From JBGPLH01 sp041486365 [NCBI: Thermodesulfobacteriota bacterium] (lineage in GTDB: Bacteria; JAUYMQ01), in assembly GCA_041486365.1 (NCBI GenBank), contig JBGPLH010000042.1, positions 1 to 15,396 on the forward strand: 15,396 bases of DNA, written 5' to 3'. Below the pieces are notes generated by a model. That model was not told where the DNA came from. It was given only the letters and a program-made list of their open reading frames with translations, and did no database searches. Position numbers and translations under genes: made by a program. This document shows, in pieces, positions 6,453 through 13,984 of this stretch; the stretch's first letter is position 1; each line of letters starts with the position of its first letter.

Positions 6453-7442
6453 ATGAGACCGGCGAACGCCATCCTGATTCGCCCCCTCGTGCCCGAGGAC
6501 GCCCCGAAGCTCGCGCGCTGCTTCGAGCGATGTTACGGCTCGAGCTACGTGGTGGATTTCTTCTACGACCCCGAGCAGGTCCGCTCCCGGATTGCCGGGG
6601 GGTTCCTGCGCTCCGTGGTCGCCGTCGATTCCTCCGGGGACATCGTGGGGCACATGGGCCTCACGCTGCGCCATCCGGGCTGCCTGACGGCCGATGCGGG
6701 AAACACGGTCGTCGATCCCCGCTACCGGAACCAGGGACTGGCGGCCCGGCTGGGCGCGGGCATTTTCGAGCTTTGCCGCGAGGCCGGCCTGGTGGGGTTT
6801 CATCACTATCCCACCACGGCGCATCCCATCATGCAGAAGTTCGCCGTCCAGGGGGGCGGGATCGAGACCGGCGTCATGCTCGACTTCATCCCGGCCGGGA
6901 CCCGCTACCGGGAGCTGGTGGACCATGCGTCGGACCATCGCACGGCGGTCGTCGTGGTGTACCAGCCCCTGGCGGCCGCGCCGGCGCGGGAGGTCTTCGT
7001 GCCCGAGCGCTACGCGCGGATGATGGTGGCACTCTGGGAGCGGGCGGGTCTCCATCGGTCGGCCCTCAATGCCGCCGGGATGCTGCCCCCCGCGCCGACG
7101 CGCCTCGATTCGACCCGCGATGTCCGGCGCGGCCTCGTGCGTCTGGAGGTGGGGAGCGCAGGCGCCGACCTGCCCGATCGCGTGGCCGAGGCCGCGGATC
7201 GGGCCGATATCGATGTCATCCATCTGGATCTTCTCTTGTCGGATAGCGGCGTGTCGATGGCGGTGGAAGCGCTGCGCGCCCAGGGTTTCTTCTTCTGCGC
7301 CCTCCTGCCCGAGTATCGCGGCGGAGATGTGCTTCGTCTGCAGCGTCTCCCGGACACGCGCGACGGACCCGTTTTTCCGGAGCTGGCCACGCCAGAGGGA
7401 CGGGTGCTCCTCGACTTTATTGCTCGGGATCGCGCCCACTGA
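6453..7442 (+). CDS. GNAT-family N-acetyltransferase, two-domain
   Basis: 329 residues. The N-terminal ~150 residues are a GNAT acyltransferase domain: ILIRPLVPEDAPKLARCF (7-24) is the usual first strand and helix, VVAVDSSGDIVGHMGL (55-70) gives the central strands, and VVDPRYRNQGLAARL (86-100) is motif A with the acetyl-CoA pyrophosphate loop. HPIMQKFAVQGGGIETG (124-140) closes the domain. The remaining ~180 residues are a second alpha/beta domain with no motif I can name. Acceptor substrate is unknown. The start is ATG 6453 with only a weak GGAA upstream. The gene directly follows the right lexA-tail repeat and was probably the original lexA neighbour. It may be co-transcribed with the lyase-family gene 38 nt downstream. 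Confidence 0.85.
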   Translation: MRPANAILIRPLVPEDAPKLARCFERCYGSSYVVDFFYDPEQVRSRIAGGFLRSVVAVDSSGDIVGHMGLTLRHPGCLTADAGNTVVDPRYRNQGLAARLGAGIFELCREAGLVGFHHYPTTAHPIMQKFAVQGGGIETGVMLDFIPAGTRYRELVDHASDHRTAVVVVYQPLAAAPAREVFVPERYARMMVALWERAGLHRSALNAAGMLPPAPTRLDSTRDVRRGLVRLEVGSAGADLPDRVAEAADRADIDVIHLDLLLSDSGVSMAVEALRAQGFFFCALLPEYRGGDVLRLQRLPDTRDGPVFPELATPEGRVLLDFIARDRAH

Positions 7443-7452
7443 GGAAACGCGG

Positions 7453-7470
7453 CGCCGGGTGATCCCGGCG
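7453..7470 (+). promoter_or_regulatory. Hairpin abutting the ribosome binding site of the lyase-family gene
   Basis: Perfect 7-bp stem CGCCGGG / CCCGGCG with a TGAT loop in the 38-nt gap between two genes. Its 3' arm touches the GGGAGGG ribosome binding site that precedes ATG 7481. No T-run follows. It could damp translation of the second gene or mark an mRNA processing point. Pairing is seen; function is inferred. Confidence 0.45.
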
Positions 7471-7480
7471 GGAGGGTTCA

Positions 7481-8302
7481 ATGCGATCGCAGGCTGAGAA
7501 GGCGCGCGCCTTCCAGGCGCTCCACGCGCGCAGCGGCGCCTTCGTCATTCCCAATCCCTGGGATGTCGGCACGGCGCGGCTTCTCGCGCACATGGGCTTC
7601 GAGGCGCTGGCCACGACCAGCGCCGGCTACGCGTTCTCCATCGGCCAGCGGGACAATGCCGTGGGCCGCGCCCGGATGATGGAGCACCTGGCCGCCATCT
7701 CCCCGGCGACCGACCTGCCCGTGAGCGCCGACCTCGAGAACGGCTTCGGGGATTCCCCGGAGAAGGTCTCCGAGACCATCCGCATGGCCGCCGCGGCGGG
7801 AGTGGTGGGCGGATCCATCGAGGATTCGACCTCGCGCCCGGACGATCCGATCTACGATCACGCACTGGCGGTCGAGCGGGTCCGCGCCGCGGCCGACGCG
7901 GCGCGCGCGCTCCCGTTCCCCTTCACCCTGACGGCCCGGGCCGAGAACTATCTCGTCGGGCGGCCCGATCTGAAGGACACGATCCGGCGGCTAGAGGCCT
8001 ATCGGGAAGCGGGGGCGGACGTCCTGTACGCGCCGGGGCTTGCGCGGCGTGAGGACATTGCCGCGGTGGTCGCCTCCGTGGGTCGCCCGGTCAACGTGGT
8101 GATGGGGCTCCAGGGGGTTAGCCTGAGCCTGGCCGAACTCTCGGAAATGGGGGTCAAGCGTGTGAGCGTCGGCAGCGCGCTTGCCCGGGCCGCCCTCGGG
8201 GCCTTTCTTCGAGCGGCCCGGGAGATGAGAGAGCAGGGTACCTTCCAGTTCGCCGACGAGGCCGTGAGCTATCGCGACATCAGCGCCATGTTCCAGACCT
8301 GA
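7481..8302 (+). CDS. Isocitrate lyase/PEP mutase superfamily enzyme
   Basis: 273 residues, a TIM-barrel enzyme of the PEP mutase/2-methylisocitrate lyase superfamily, close to the common ~270-residue bacterial members often labelled carboxyvinyl-carboxyphosphonate phosphorylmutase or oxaloacetate decarboxylase. Visible marks are PNPWDVGTARLL (24-35), ATTSAGYAFS (44-53), the Mg-binding segment ADLENGFGD (83-91), GSIED with E114, and TARAEN with R153. The KKCGH signature of true isocitrate and methylisocitrate lyases is absent, so it should cleave or rearrange a different C-C or C-P bond of a 2-oxo or 2-hydroxy acid. No phosphonate genes lie nearby, which argues against PEP mutase itself. The ATG has GGGAGGG upstream. 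Exact substrate unknown. Confidence 0.85.
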   Translation: MRSQAEKARAFQALHARSGAFVIPNPWDVGTARLLAHMGFEALATTSAGYAFSIGQRDNAVGRARMMEHLAAISPATDLPVSADLENGFGDSPEKVSETIRMAAAAGVVGGSIEDSTSRPDDPIYDHALAVERVRAAADAARALPFPFTLTARAENYLVGRPDLKDTIRRLEAYREAGADVLYAPGLARREDIAAVVASVGRPVNVVMGLQGVSLSLAELSEMGVKRVSVGSALARAALGAFLRAAREMREQGTFQFADEAVSYRDISAMFQT

Positions 8303-8360
8303 GCCGGCATCCGCCCGGCGAGGCTTGCGAGCGGTTTCGGGACGGTCGGAGGAGGCGGTC

Positions 8361-8633
8361 GTGGACGATCGAGCGAAGTACGAGCGCGCGAGGAAGCGGG
8401 TGAAGGAGTTGAAGGGCTTCTACCGTCACCTGGCGGTGTATCTGCTGGTCAATGCGTTCCTCCTCGTCATCAACCTCGTGACCTCTCCCTATGAGCTGTG
8501 GTTCTACTGGCCCCTGCTGGGCTGGGGCATCGTCGTCCTCATTCACGCGGCATCGGTCTTCGGCGGCGAGAGGTTCTGGGGAAAGGACTGGGAGGACCGG
8601 AAGATCAAGGAGCTGGTGGAGAAGGACAAGTGA
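8361..8633 (+). CDS. 2TM-domain membrane protein
   Basis: 90-residue inner-membrane protein of the 2TM domain type. A charged amphipathic N-terminus (DDRAKYERARKRVKELKGF) leads into helix 1 (about 22-41), a short loop with YELWFYWP, helix 2 (about 50-66), then the family-like tail RFWGKDWEDRKIKEL. I chose GTG 8361 because GGAGGAGG lies at 8348-8355; a TTG at 8325 would add an unlikely N-terminus. In other bacteria this domain sits alone or fused to LytTR or histidine kinase proteins. No such partner is seen here. Its TGA overlaps the GTG of the next gene (GTGA), so the two are translationally coupled. Confidence 0.8.
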   Translation: MDDRAKYERARKRVKELKGFYRHLAVYLLVNAFLLVINLVTSPYELWFYWPLLGWGIVVLIHAASVFGGERFWGKDWEDRKIKELVEKDK

Positions 8634-9337
8634 GCCCGCCACGGATCGGCGCTCCGGCCGCTGCGTGCCCCAGGCCTGCGCGAATCCGCCTATGGACGCT
8701 TTGTTTATCTGCCGCGCTGGTTTCCGCGTCCTGTGCAAGCCACGATCCGGTTGCCTCTGGAACGACCCCTCCGACCCCCACGCGTCGACTCGCCATCATC
8801 CTTTTCGGATTCTTCAACAACGAGAATCCGCGTTCCTTCGAACCGAAGCGGATCACCTACGTGACCGTGGATCCCTACGGCGCGCACGGACAGATCGCCC
8901 GAAAAGCGGAAGCCTTCCCATGGTCACGCCCCATCCGGGTGCTCTCCTGGTCCGAGATGGACGTCCTGTACGACAGGGATCACGCGGACGGGGAAGCCGA
9001 GATCGTTGACGCTCGCACCCGGGCGGTCCTCGAGGTGCTGCGCGGGGTGGCCATGAACGAGGCGAGCGCTCTCGAGAAGGAGAAGAAGCTCCAGGCTCCG
9101 TTCCCTCCCTCGGCCGGTTTGAACGCGGACGATCGAATCCTGTTCGTCCTGGGACTCGAAACGTGCACCCCCGGCGGCGACCCGCATCTCCTGAGATCGG
9201 TCCTCGGTTGCTTCTGGTTCTCCGGAAACGGCCCGTACCTGGCGGGGGCGATCCAGCAATATGATTTCACACACTTCGGAACGAAAGACATGGTGTCGCT
9301 CGTCGCCAAGTGCTTTCCCGGGGACGAGAAAAAATAG
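8630..9337 (+). CDS. Predicted lipoprotein, unknown function
   Basis: 235 residues from GTG 8630, which overlaps the stop of the 2TM gene and has GGAGAAGG upstream. After an unusually long 20-residue basic leader comes a hydrophobic stretch (LWTLCLSAALVSASC) ending in a candidate lipobox with C35; the -3 position is Ser rather than Leu, so lipidation is uncertain. The mature part begins with a Pro/Thr-rich linker (GTTPPTPTRR), then a folded domain with LAIILFGFFNNENP, ITYVTVDPYGAHGQIA and RILFVLGLETCTPGG. I recognise no family. Coupling to the 2TM protein suggests a joint envelope role. It is not similar by eye to the lipoprotein encoded next. Confidence 0.7.
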   Translation: MSPPRIGAPAAACPRPARIRLWTLCLSAALVSASCASHDPVASGTTPPTPTRRLAIILFGFFNNENPRSFEPKRITYVTVDPYGAHGQIARKAEAFPWSRPIRVLSWSEMDVLYDRDHADGEAEIVDARTRAVLEVLRGVAMNEASALEKEKKLQAPFPPSAGLNADDRILFVLGLETCTPGGDPHLLRSVLGCFWFSGNGPYLAGAIQQYDFTHFGTKDMVSLVAKCFPGDEKK

Positions 9338-9379
9338 AATCGAAGTCGCCGTCTCCTGTCCAGGCGATCCGGGGGAACG

Positions 9380-10267
9380 ATGAAGCGCCGTCGGTTCATG
9401 CCGTGGATGGCCGGGATCCTTCTCCTCTCCACCATGGGGATGGGTTGCGCCTCCAACGCGCCGAATGGTTCCGCGGTCCCGTCACCCACCACCTACGAGT
9501 ACTACGTCGACTCGGAGACGGGCAAACCCTATTCGCCTCTCTATGAGTCCGGCCCCGTTCGGTACGTGATCCAGTTCCCCGGCTACAATCCCTACGACGC
9601 CTTCCTCTATGGAAGGGATTTCGTGGCGTTCCTCTTCGTCGGATCCAAGGAGCGTTACGCGGTCCGGAATCTCCGGTTCGGTCTCGAGCGCGACGGCAGG
9701 GCGCTGAGCCCGTCCCGGAACAGCACCCTTGCCGATAGGGAATGGAAACTGTACACGTCGATCGGGCGGCCGACCGACCCGCCGGGGGGCTTCGATCTGA
9801 AGCCCGCCAAGCAAGCTCTCGTCGGGTTCGTTTACCCGCGGACGCAACTCGCGGGAGCTGCCACGGCGCAGCTCGAAGTGAGCTTCGATCTGATCGTCGG
9901 CGACGCCACAACCCCCATCAAGAGACGCATTTCGCTGAAACGGACGGCAAGCTCGGAGGTCACGGGGCAGGACCCCCGGTTTCGCGAAAGGGAGCCGGGG
10001 GAGGTCTTGCTCGTGGGCCCCTGGTGGCTCGAGACGGACAAGAAGGACATGGCCGGTGAGTACGACTCGTGCGTTGCCAGGGCGGTCGCGAACGAGGAGT
10101 GTGCGATCAGGGTGTCAGGGCGAGGGTTCCTGCCGCGGATCCGCTACGACAGCATTCATTTCGAAGGGTTCTTCTTGCACGTCGATCGTAAGAATCGCAA
10201 GCCAGGATGGTGGATACTATGGCTGATCGAGGAATTGAATGCGTCGTCCGGTGAAAATCCGTGGTAG
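9380..10267 (+). CDS. Predicted lipoprotein, unknown function
   Basis: 295 residues with a clear signal peptide: MKRRRF, then a hydrophobic core (MAGILLLSTMG) and a Gly-Met-Gly-Cys lipobox with C23. The ATG follows GGGGGAACG. The mature protein is Tyr- and Trp-rich, with YEYYVDSETGKPYSP (about 35-49), RYVIQFPGYNPYDAFLYG and a beta-rich middle (AQLEVSFDLIVGD). The C-terminus carries WWILWLIEELN, a hydrophobic stretch that could be an amphipathic helix. Paired Cys in the last third (SCVARAVANEECAI) may form a disulphide. No known domain is recognised. It lies 42 nt after the preceding lipoprotein gene and may share its transcript. Confidence 0.75.
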   Translation: MKRRRFMPWMAGILLLSTMGMGCASNAPNGSAVPSPTTYEYYVDSETGKPYSPLYESGPVRYVIQFPGYNPYDAFLYGRDFVAFLFVGSKERYAVRNLRFGLERDGRALSPSRNSTLADREWKLYTSIGRPTDPPGGFDLKPAKQALVGFVYPRTQLAGAATAQLEVSFDLIVGDATTPIKRRISLKRTASSEVTGQDPRFREREPGEVLLVGPWWLETDKKDMAGEYDSCVARAVANEECAIRVSGRGFLPRIRYDSIHFEGFFLHVDRKNRKPGWWILWLIEELNASSGENPW

Positions 10268-10293
10268 GGCCGCTTCGGCGTGGACATGCTCGT

Positions 10294-10313
10294 CGTGGTA
10301 GCATCGAACCACG
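10294..10313 (+). terminator. Weak candidate terminator after the lipoprotein gene
   Basis: CGTGGT pairs perfectly with ACCACG across an 8-base loop, followed by TTGTGTGTTGG rather than a clean T-run. It sits 27 nt after the lipoprotein stop. A short stem and an interrupted T tract make this a low-confidence call. Confidence 0.3.
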
Positions 10314-10388
10314 TTGTGTGTTGGGCTCGCCACCGGATCGGACGGCGAAGCCTCGGCGCCGCAACGTCAGGCTCCAGGTACCTCCGCC

Positions 10389-10811
10389 ATGAAATCCCGC
10401 GAAGAGATCCTGAAGAGATTGAAGCCCCTCCTCGATCATCACCGCGAGATCGCGGTCGAGTTCGACGATCGGGGGCTCGTCGTGGTGCTGAAGAAGGTCC
10501 GCCCGAACCTTCTCGGCAATTTCGCGGGCGGGGACATGGCCTACGCCGCCAACGCCGCGGCCGGGCTCTTGTGCGTCGCCGAGGACCGCCTGGCCGAAAC
10601 GGCCAGCTTGAACGTCGAGTGCATCGAGCGGGCGGACGGTGATGAACTCGCGGCCCGCGCCACGATCGTGAAATCCGGAACGAAGCTCATCCGGCTGCGG
10701 GTGGACGTCTTCTCCCGGACGGGCGCCCGCGAGAAGCTCGTCGCCATCGCCCAGGTGAACATGTCGCCGGTGCCGCTCGACGATCCGGCGATCAAGGCCC
10801 TTCGCGCCTGA
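10389..10811 (+). CDS. Hotdog-fold thioesterase-like protein (PaaI-type)
   Basis: 140 residues, the length of single hotdog-domain acyl-CoA thioesterases. The pattern fits the fold: an N-terminal helix (SREEILKRLKPLLDHHRE), a strand, then the long central helix preceded by a Gly-rich turn (NFAGGDMAYAANAAAG, about 44-59). Long strands follow (ASLNVECIERAD, LAARATIVKSGTKLIRLRVDVFS, KLVAIAQVNMSP). In PaaI-like enzymes an Asn/Asp in this helix region activates water for thioester hydrolysis; N44 and D49 are candidates here. The ATG at 10389 is preferred over an in-frame GTG at 10314 that lacks family-like sequence, although its ribosome binding site is weak. The nearby acyl-CoA dehydrogenase and acyltransferase make a fatty-acyl-CoA substrate plausible. 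Confidence 0.65.
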   Translation: MKSREEILKRLKPLLDHHREIAVEFDDRGLVVVLKKVRPNLLGNFAGGDMAYAANAAAGLLCVAEDRLAETASLNVECIERADGDELAARATIVKSGTKLIRLRVDVFSRTGAREKLVAIAQVNMSPVPLDDPAIKALRA

Positions 10812-10874
10812 CGTCCCCTCGCGGCCGGCCGGGCTGCTTGAATTCCCCTCCACGCGGTGCCAGGAATCCTCCCC

Positions 10875-12077
10875 ATGGACCGTCCTCCTCGCGAGTTCCG
10901 CCGGATCGTCCACCTCGACATGGACGCCTTCTTCGTGGAAGTCGAACGCCTTCACGATCCCACGCTCCGCGGGAAGCCCGTGGTGGTCGGCGGCGATCCG
11001 GATTCGCGCGGCGTAGTCGCGGCGGCGTCCTACGAGGCGCGGCGCTTCGGCGTTCACTCGGCCATGCCCGTTCGCACCGCCGCGCGCTTGTGCCCGCAGG
11101 CCGTCTTCGTGCATCCCCACCGCGGCCGGTACAGCGAGGCCTCGGATCGGGTCTTCGAGATCCTCGAGAGCTTCGCACCCGTCGTCGAGCCCGTCTCGAT
11201 CGACGAGGCCTACCTCGATTTCACGGGAACCGATCGGATCTGCGGCCCCGTCGCGGATGCGGTCCGCACCCTTCGCGCGCGAATTCGCGAGAAGACGGGG
11301 CTCCCGTCCTCCGCGGGGATCGGAACTTCGAAGCTCGTCACGAAGATCGCGAGCGGCCTGGCCAAGCCCGACGGGCAGATCGAGGTCCCGCCCGGCGGCG
11401 AGGCGGCGTATCTGGCGGGCCTCGACGTGAGCGCGATCCCCGGCGTGGGGAAGGTGGGCGAGGGGAGGCTTCGCGCGGGAGGCATGGCGACCATCGGCGA
11501 TCTCGCGCGTCTGGGGCGCGAGCAGCTCGATGCCTGGCTTGGGGACACGGGGGCCTGGCTCTGGGAGTGCTCGCAGGGGTTCGACGATCGGCCGGTAGAG
11601 GTCGGCGGCGAGCCCAGGTCCATCGGGCGCGAGACCACGCTGGCCCGCGATTCGAGCGACGCGGAGCTTCTCGAGTCGACGCTCCACCATCTGGCCGAGC
11701 GGTCCGCGACGCGCCTGCGGCGCTACGGGCTGCGGGCGCGGACCGTGACGGTGAAGTTCCGCACGTCGGACTTCCGTACGTTCACGCGGTCGCGCTCGCT
11801 CCCGGCTCCGACCGATCTCGACACGAAGCTGATCCCCGTGGCCCTCGATCTGTTCCGGAAGATCTTCCACGACGAGCACGGCGGACGCGCCAAGGTCCGC
11901 CTGATCGGCGCGACGTTCTCCGGGCTATCGCACGACCCGGCCCAGATCGATCTCCTGGAGGGTGAGCGCGAGAAGCGCCTCGGGCGCCTGGTCCGGGGGA
12001 TCGACGCCGTACGGGAGCGGTACGGCCCCGAGGCCATCGTCACGGGCAAGGCGATGCGATACCTCGAAGAGGAGTAG
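10875..12077 (+). CDS. dinB: DNA polymerase IV (Y-family, DinB)
   Basis: 400 residues from ATG 10875 (AGGAA upstream; an in-frame GTG at 10857 is possible). Y-family translesion polymerase with all key residues: D15 in HLDMDAFF, D110-E111 in SIDEAYLD, and steric-gate F20 that excludes ribonucleotides. The thumb has the helix-hairpin-helix IPGVGKVGEGRL (188-199). The little-finger domain covers about 240-350. The tail holds QIDLLE (357-362), a good match to the sliding-clamp binding motif. It replicates past DNA lesions with low fidelity, normally under SOS control. No LexA-like box matching the TTTCGC repeat is visible upstream. Complete and undamaged. Confidence 0.97.
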   Translation: MDRPPREFRRIVHLDMDAFFVEVERLHDPTLRGKPVVVGGDPDSRGVVAAASYEARRFGVHSAMPVRTAARLCPQAVFVHPHRGRYSEASDRVFEILESFAPVVEPVSIDEAYLDFTGTDRICGPVADAVRTLRARIREKTGLPSSAGIGTSKLVTKIASGLAKPDGQIEVPPGGEAAYLAGLDVSAIPGVGKVGEGRLRAGGMATIGDLARLGREQLDAWLGDTGAWLWECSQGFDDRPVEVGGEPRSIGRETTLARDSSDAELLESTLHHLAERSATRLRRYGLRARTVTVKFRTSDFRTFTRSRSLPAPTDLDTKLIPVALDLFRKIFHDEHGGRAKVRLIGATFSGLSHDPAQIDLLEGEREKRLGRLVRGIDAVRERYGPEAIVTGKAMRYLEEE

Positions 12078-12141
12078 GCGGAGTCACGGGCACCGCCTCA
12101 AAGTGCCTCACGATTCTCGCCACGGACAAGGAGATCGGCTC

Positions 12142-12504
12142 ATGAACCACGACTATCTCTTCATCTTGCTCGGCCTCGCGGCCGGGATGCTCAGCGGACT
12201 CATCGGCATCGGCGGGGGCATCATCATCGTGCCGGCGCTGTTGTTCTACTTCGGCTTCACGCAGCATCAGGCGCAGGGCACGACGCTCGCGCTCATGGTG
12301 CCGCCGATCGGACTGCCCGCGGCCTGGGCCTACTACAAGCACGGCGATGTGCATTTCCAGGCGGCGCTCCTCGTGTGCGTCGGGTTCTTCCTCGGCGGGT
12401 TTCTCGGGGCGAAGCTCGCCGTTCGAATTCCAAACGAGATCCTCGAGCGGGTCTTCGGACTGGCAATGCTCGGGGTGGGTGTGAAGATGCTGCTGGCGAA
12501 GTGA
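12142..12504 (+). CDS. Half-length TauE/SafE (TSUP) membrane transporter
   Basis: 120 residues with four hydrophobic helices (about 5-24, 26-40, 45-64 and 72-92) and a fifth short one at 103-118. The first contains the family signature GLIGIGGGIIIVPALL. Most TauE/SafE proteins are about 250 residues with this unit duplicated, so this one has a single repeat and would need to dimerise. Half-size members are known as stand-alone genes. The family exports organic acids, sulphite or sulphonates; substrate here is unknown. GGAG 8 nt before ATG 12142 supports the start. It lies 64 nt after dinB and ends 11 nt before the dehydrogenase ATG, so it may be co-transcribed with both neighbours. It is intact, not a truncation by a stop in a longer frame. 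Confidence 0.85.
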   Translation: MNHDYLFILLGLAAGMLSGLIGIGGGIIIVPALLFYFGFTQHQAQGTTLALMVPPIGLPAAWAYYKHGDVHFQAALLVCVGFFLGGFLGAKLAVRIPNEILERVFGLAMLGVGVKMLLAK

Positions 12505-12515
12505 AAGGGCATGGC

Positions 12516-13748
12516 ATGTTCGAGCTGAACGAGACCCAGCGCATGGTGGAGAGCGCTGTTCGCGCCTGGTGCGAGAAGGAGCTTGCGCCTCGCGTGCCCG
12601 CGCTCGAGTCGGGGGAGCTTCTCCCCTACGACCTCATGCGCTCCCTCGCGCAGGGCATGGGGCTGGCAGGCGTGGTCGAGGCGCGGGCGCGAAAGCGCAT
12701 CGCGGCTTTGCGCGGTGGAGATGATGCGAAGCGGGTGAGCGAGGCGGCTTCGGGCGAGGAGGAGGGTTTCGGCGACGATCCGATGCTGACGAGCATCCTC
12801 CTGAAGGAGATCTCGCGGGTCTCGCCCGGCTTCGGGATGGCCCTCATCGCGACGCTCGGCTGCGGCATGGCGATCCTCGGGAAGGGATCGGCCGACACGA
12901 TCGAGCGCTACGCGCTCCCCGTGCTCCGCTTCGAGAAGATCGGCGCCTGGGCGCTCACGGAACCCGGCGCCGGAAGCGACGCCTTCGGCGGTATGCGCAC
13001 GACGGCCCGGGTCGACGGTGACGCGCTCGTGCTGGACGGCCAGAAGACCTTCATCAGCAACGCGCCCTGCGCCGACATCTTCGCCATATACGCGCGCATC
13101 GTGAGAGGAGAGGGCGAGCGCCCCGTCCGCGCCGTCGTCGTGGAGCGTGGCACCGAAGGGCTCGAGACCGGGCCCGCCATGCGCAAGATGGGGATGCACG
13201 ACTCGCCCACGGGCGAGGTCTTCCTCCGCGACTGTCGCGTGCCCATCGGGAATCTCCTGGGCGACCTGGACGGGGAACGGGAAGCGCGCGGCGGCGCGGC
13301 GCTCGAGACGCTCACTCTCGAGCGCGCCGTGATGCCGGCCATGTGTCTCGGGATCATCGAGCGGTGCACGGAGGAATCGATCCGCTACGCGCGTCTGCGC
13401 GAGCAGTTCGGCCGATCGATCGGGCAGTTTCAGGGGGTCGGCTTCAAGATTGCCCGGATGACGATCGCCCTGGAGAACGCGCGCAACCTCGTGGCCAAAC
13501 TCGCCTGGGCGCAGCGCCGGGGAAAGCTCGATGCACGGCTGGCCTCCATCGCCAAGCTCTACTGCGCCGAGGAGGCGGTGCGCACCGCCCTCGACGCCAT
13601 TCAGGTGCATGGCGGCGCGGGCTACATGGCCGAGCTTCCCTTCGAGAAGCTCATGCGTGACGCGAAGATGTTCGAGATCGGCGGTGGCACGAACGAGATC
13701 CAGCTCGACACGATCGCGCGGCAACTGCTCGCACGGGAGGGAGACTGA
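12516..13748 (+). CDS. Acyl-CoA dehydrogenase
   Basis: 410 residues, normal for the family; FAD-dependent oxidation of an acyl-CoA to the 2,3-enoyl-CoA, passing electrons to electron-transfer flavoprotein. The N-terminal helical domain is followed by the FAD/beta domain with LTEPGAGSD (147-155) and DGQKTFISNAPCAD, then the C-terminal helices with REQFGRSIGQFQGV (R300 contacts FAD), QVHGGAGYM (363-371) and EIGGGTNEIQ (387-396). The catalytic base at the MCAD position is replaced by Gly (G390). Instead E269 in LTLERAV sits where isovaleryl-CoA and long-chain acyl-CoA dehydrogenases carry theirs. This suggests a branched or long substrate. ATG 12516 has AAAGGG upstream; GTG 12501 is an alternative. 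An inserted charged stretch (about 55-85) is specific to this protein. Confidence 0.93.
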   Translation: MFELNETQRMVESAVRAWCEKELAPRVPALESGELLPYDLMRSLAQGMGLAGVVEARARKRIAALRGGDDAKRVSEAASGEEEGFGDDPMLTSILLKEISRVSPGFGMALIATLGCGMAILGKGSADTIERYALPVLRFEKIGAWALTEPGAGSDAFGGMRTTARVDGDALVLDGQKTFISNAPCADIFAIYARIVRGEGERPVRAVVVERGTEGLETGPAMRKMGMHDSPTGEVFLRDCRVPIGNLLGDLDGEREARGGAALETLTLERAVMPAMCLGIIERCTEESIRYARLREQFGRSIGQFQGVGFKIARMTIALENARNLVAKLAWAQRRGKLDARLASIAKLYCAEEAVRTALDAIQVHGGAGYMAELPFEKLMRDAKMFEIGGGTNEIQLDTIARQLLAREGD

Positions 13749-13984
13749 GCCCGCATCCCGCAGGAATTGCGCGTCCCCGCTGAGCCCCAAGAAGCCTCTG
13801 CAATCCCTGCACCCTCATCACAAGACCACGACGCGACGACCTTTCTGGAAGACCCCCCAACTCGGGCTGATAAGCCGCATGTCCGGCGGGCGCGGCTCGG
13901 GGCATGATCATTGCATTTCATACAAGAGGCGTTCGAGTCGTTCCCCCGTCGTCACGCGCGACGCTCCACTCCCCGGAGGTTTCC
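13749..13984 (+). other. Intergenic gap before the acyltransferase gene
   Basis: The 236 bp hold no gene. AGCCGC and GCGGCT flank a 13-base loop at about 13873-13897, too weak and without a T-run to be called a terminator. No convincing -35/-10 pair was found. Confidence 0.5.

Noticed and set aside
7481-8302. True isocitrate lyase (glyoxylate shunt) or phosphonate-forming PEP mutase
   Set aside because: The KKCGH signature is missing, the protein is much shorter than isocitrate lyase, and no phosphonate biosynthesis genes are nearby.
8303-8319. GCCGG/CCGGC hairpin after the lyase-family gene as a terminator
   Set aside because: Only five base pairs, a seven-base loop and no T-run follow.
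10107-11879. 590-codon open frame on the minus strand over dinB
   Set aside because: It lies antisense to a complete DinB with all catalytic motifs. The translation is Arg/Asp/His-rich low-complexity, as expected from the complement of GC-rich codons.
12333-13790. 485-codon open frame on the minus strand over the acyl-CoA dehydrogenase gene
   Set aside because: Antisense shadow of a clear dehydrogenase; composition is typical of a complement frame.
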